7,881 nt of DNA, from positions 12,543 through 20,423 of the forward strand of contig VAXR01000064.1 of NCBI GenBank assembly GCA_005885165.1, written 5' to 3'. Below the pieces are notes generated by a model. The model made no database searches. It was not told the origin of the DNA and was given only the letters and a program-made list of their open reading frames with translations. How positions within the stretch are numbered: position 1 is the first letter of the stretch; every line of letters begins with the position of its first letter. Shown here piece after piece: positions 5,851 to 7,881 of this stretch. The position numbers and the translations under genes were made by a program. Source of the stretch: Actinomycetota bacterium. GTDB lineage: Bacteria > Actinomycetota > Thermoleophilia > Solirubrobacterales > Thermoleophilaceae.

Positions 5851-6133
5851 CTGTCAGCCGGTGCCCGAGGAGGTCCGCCGCGCCGCGGAGATCCTCGAGC
5901 GCCGGCATGCGATCTCGCTGCTGTGGGCGTCGATCGCCGGCGCCACGCGCTTCAACGAGTTCCGCCAGGCGGTCGGCGGCGTGGCGCCGCGCACGCTCAG
6001 CGAGCGGCTGCGCGACCTCGAGGATGCCGGGCTGCTCGAGCGGACGATCGTCCCGGCAAGCCCGCCCTACCCCGAGTACCGGTTGACCGATGCCGGGCGG
6101 CGGCTGGCGGCCGTGGTTCGCACTCTCGGGTAG
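5837..6133 (+). CDS. HxlR-type winged helix-turn-helix transcriptional regulator
   Basis: This short DNA-binding protein (98 residues) has the HxlR/MarR-like core: helix ILERRHAISLLW (19-30), TRFNEFRQAVGGVAPRTLSE (37-56) as the helix-turn-helix, RLRDLEDAGLLER (57-69) as the recognition/wing-start segment, and PPYPEYRLTDAGRRL (76-90) as the wing and final helix. Family members bind DNA as dimers and often respond to aldehydes, quinones or other electrophiles through an N-terminal cysteine. Here Cys3 and Cys6 (CRSC) sit just before PV, close to the usual CPV position. TTG 5837 is chosen because GGAG lies 7 nt upstream and it retains the cysteines. GTG 5861 would give 90 residues without them and has no ribosome site. 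The TTG start overlaps the lon stop by 14 nt in another frame, implying co-transcription and coupled translation. Its target is unknown; lon itself is an obvious candidate. Confidence 0.82.
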   Translation: MRCRSCQPVPEEVRRAAEILERRHAISLLWASIAGATRFNEFRQAVGGVAPRTLSERLRDLEDAGLLERTIVPASPPYPEYRLTDAGRRLAAVVRTLG

Positions 6134-6143
6134 CGAGCCCGCC

Positions 6144-6157
6144 GCCCCTGCCGGGGC
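6144..6157 (+). terminator. Short GC hairpin after the regulator gene
   Basis: GCCCC (6144-6148) and GGGGC (6153-6157) form a 5-bp stem with a four-base loop, 10 nt after the regulator's TAG. There is no T-tract, so it may only stall polymerase or stabilise the 3' end. It could easily be chance in such GC-rich sequence. Confidence 0.25.
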
Positions 6158-6213
6158 CCGAGTCGGAGCCCTGACGCCGCTAAAGAACCGGCGAGCGGCG
6201 CGCGCCCCGGTGG

Positions 6214-6219
6214 TAACGT
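6214..6219 (+). promoter_or_regulatory. Candidate -10 element for the secreted Asp-box protein gene
   Basis: TAACGT fits TAnnnT and lies in the 136-nt gap between the regulator and the secreted protein. It would start transcription near 6226, upstream of both possible start codons (TTG 6243, GTG 6270). No -35 box is recognisable, and a match this loose is expected by chance at some frequency. Confidence 0.25.
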
Positions 6220-6269
6220 CCGCGCCCTCTCAGGTTGCGATCTTGCAGGGGGATCGGCTCACGACTGGA

Positions 6270-7881
6270 GTGCTCGACCGCCGCGCGCGGGCCGTTCTCG
6301 CCTGCGCGCTCGCGATCTCGGCGACGCTGGGCGCGTCCGCAGCGCACGCGGCAACACCCGCCTCGGCGACGGTCTCGGCGAGCTCGAACGGCCAGGCCAA
6401 CACGGTCGTGTGGAAGGGCTCGGTCCACCCCGGCGCGGAGTCGGGCTCGCAGGACGAGGGCTTGGGCTGCTACGGAGCCGACAACAAGCCGGGCGACTCG
6501 ACCGCCACCGGCTGCGACATCTTCACCCTCGACGTGAAGGTGCCGAAGAGCTTCTACTCCCACTTCGTCGGCGGCCCGCAGGTGAAGGTCTTCAACTTCG
6601 GCGGCGGCGGCGTGGCCCCCGACATCGACTTCTACGTCTACAAGAAGAACCTCGACGGCACCGCCGACCTGAGCGCGCCCGTCGCCAGCGGCGCGACCGA
6701 GAACGCCGTCGAGCAGGACACGATCGTCAAGGGCAGCGGCAGCTTCTACGTGACCGTCGTCCCGTTTGCGACCGGGCCGACCCAGAGCTACGACGGCCAG
6801 GTGAAGATGGTGGTCAAGCACCGCCTCTCGATCAAGGACCTCAACGCTCGCGCGCCTAAGGGCCAGACGAACTACCGGGCATCGCACGACAACCGCATCT
6901 CGCACTCCGAGCCCACGATCACGATGGACCCGCTGAACCACAACCACCTGATCGCGGGCTCGAAGCAATACGACAACCTCGCGAAGTACCTGTTCAAGAT
7001 CGGCGCCTACGAGTCGTTCGACGGCGGCAAGCACTGGAAGGACTGGAACCAGCTTCCGGGCTACTGCGACTACGCGGGCGCCTGCGATCCGAACCAGCCG
7101 AGCAAGTACCACGTCACCTCGGACATCTCGATGACGATGGACGACGAGGGAAACGCCTACGCGTTCGTCCTCGACTCGCCCGGCGGGGTCTCGAGCGCGA
7201 GCGGCTGGGGGATGAGCCTCAACATCAAGCACAACGGGGCGAAGAGCTGGAGCCAGCCGATCCACGTGCACAGCAACTCCGCGAACCCGGTCCAGGACGC
7301 CCTCTTCCTCGACGACAAGAACTGGATCGCAATCGACAACAACCACACGCCGGACGGCGGCCCGAACAAGCCGCACGACGGCAAGATCGGCCCGCTCTAC
7401 ACGTGCTGGGGCCTCGATCAGGGGAGCACGGTGCCGGTCGTGCCGGCCGTCGGCCAGTCGATCGTCTTCATGCGCTCAACCGACGGCGGGAAAACCTGGG
7501 GCGGGGTCACGCCGGGCGACAACAGCCCGATCCCGCTGAGCCAGAAGGGCGCGGTCTCCGGCATCGGCTGCGACATCATCGTCGCCAAGGACGGGACGAT
7601 CTACGTGACCTGGTACGACAACCAGCTCGACGCCATCATGCAGGTGAAGTCGATCGACTTCGGCCGCAGCTTCACGCCGGCCGCGCCGATCGCGACGATC
7701 TCCGGGCAGAACACGGCGTTCCCGGGCCAGGCGTTCCGGAACCTCTCGATCCCGACCACCGGGGTCGACCCGAAGGGGAACGTCTACGTGGCGGTGATGT
7801 CCCAGAACGGGAATGGCGCCCCCGTGGTCGGCAGTGCCGCGCGCGCCGCGCAGAAGCTCCTGCAGAAGGGCCAGCTGACGA
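6270..7881 (+). CDS. Secreted PPC-like plus Asp-box (BNR) repeat protein, sialidase-like fold (3' end missing)
   Basis: This frame is open for 537 codons to the right edge without a stop. From GTG 6270 it has a Sec signal peptide: basic DRRAR, an Ala/Leu-rich core, and an AHA cleavage site after residue 27. A beta-rich domain follows at about 70-180 (DIDFYVYK at 118-125, GSGSFYVTVVPF at 155-166), resembling the pre-peptidase C-terminal (PPC) fold. Then a beta-propeller-like region has three Asp-boxes: SFDGGKHW (249-256), STDGGKTW (403-410) and SIDFGRSF (461-468). A phrase typical of such proteins, SEPTITMDPLNHNHLIAG, precedes the first. Asp-boxes are structural turns shared by sialidases and many extracellular propellers. 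No FRIP-type sialidase arginine motif is visible, so catalytic activity is not supported. TTG 6243 is an alternative start that would add nine residues. Codons are strongly G/C-ending. Surface binding or extracellular glycan-related roles are possible; the missing C-terminus could hold the decisive domain. Confidence 0.85.
   Translation, partial: MLDRRARAVLACALAISATLGASAAHAATPASATVSASSNGQANTVVWKGSVHPGAESGSQDEGLGCYGADNKPGDSTATGCDIFTLDVKVPKSFYSHFVGGPQVKVFNFGGGGVAPDIDFYVYKKNLDGTADLSAPVASGATENAVEQDTIVKGSGSFYVTVVPFATGPTQSYDGQVKMVVKHRLSIKDLNARAPKGQTNYRASHDNRISHSEPTITMDPLNHNHLIAGSKQYDNLAKYLFKIGAYESFDGGKHWKDWNQLPGYCDYAGACDPNQPSKYHVTSDISMTMDDEGNAYAFVLDSPGGVSSASGWGMSLNIKHNGAKSWSQPIHVHSNSANPVQDALFLDDKNWIAIDNNHTPDGGPNKPHDGKIGPLYTCWGLDQGSTVPVVPAVGQSIVFMRSTDGGKTWGGVTPGDNSPIPLSQKGAVSGIGCDIIVAKDGTIYVTWYDNQLDAIMQVKSIDFGRSFTPAAPIATISGQNTAFPGQAFRNLSIPTTGVDPKGNVYVAVMSQNGNGAPVVGSAARAAQKLLQKGQLT

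Noticed and set aside
6243..6269. TTG 6243 as start of the secreted protein
   Set aside because: It is possible (CAGG lies 8 nt upstream), but GTG 6270 gives a compact standard signal peptide beginning just before the basic residues. It is kept as an alternative.
6180..7376. Minus-strand open frame of 398 codons near the right end
   Set aside because: It is antisense to the signal-peptide/Asp-box protein. Its composition is Val/Arg/Ala/Asp-rich without motifs, while the plus-strand frame has a signal peptide and repeated Asp-boxes.
1..7881. CRISPR arrays, tRNA/rRNA genes, insertion sequences, phage genes or toxin-antitoxin pairs
   Set aside because: I looked for regularly spaced repeats, cloverleaf-like segments, terminal inverted repeats and transposase or integrase motifs by eye and saw none.

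Overview
The window is GC-rich and densely coded, with strong G/C bias at third codon positions. The protein set (an ECF41/SigJ-type sigma factor, a soluble CapA-like protein, LonA, an HxlR-type regulator, a Tat-exported flavin amine oxidase) and actinobacterial-style TAnnnT -10 hexamers suggest a high-GC actinobacterium. A Thermoleophilia-like lineage (Gaiellales/Solirubrobacterales) is my best guess. It rests on protein style alone, with no database comparison.

Layout. (1) 2-472, +: the 3' part of an ECF sigma factor with a fused SnoaL/NTF2-like domain, cut by the left edge. (2) 517-1488, +: a cytoplasmic CapA/PGA_cap-fold protein. (3) 1519-1779, +: a very acidic 86-residue protein of unknown function. 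(4) 1819-3402, -: a twin-arginine-exported flavin monoamine oxidase, convergent with the previous gene and divergent from lon. (5) 3565-5850, +: the ATP-dependent protease LonA, preceded by a sharply AT-rich promoter region with an inverted repeat. (6) 5837-6133, +: a short HxlR-type winged-helix regulator whose start overlaps the lon stop. (7) 6270 to the right edge, +: a large secreted protein with a signal peptide, a PPC-like beta domain and at least three Asp-box (BNR) repeats. It is open at the window end.

How they fit together. Most genes look like independent housekeeping or accessory units, and I see no single multi-gene pathway. The clearest functional link is lon with its overlapping regulator, which are probably co-transcribed and translationally coupled. 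lon and the amine oxidase share a divergent intergenic region. The amine oxidase uses noticeably more A/T third positions than lon. A short stretch beyond its stop codon still reads like the C-terminus of another protein, which suggests local rearrangement or gene replacement.

I found no RNA genes, CRISPR arrays, insertion sequences or attachment sites. No stretch over 300 bases lacks a gene. I do not see a convincing new multi-gene system. The observations most worth checking are the lon-regulator overlap, the inverted repeat in the lon promoter, the acidic small protein and the relic-like tail next to the oxidase.
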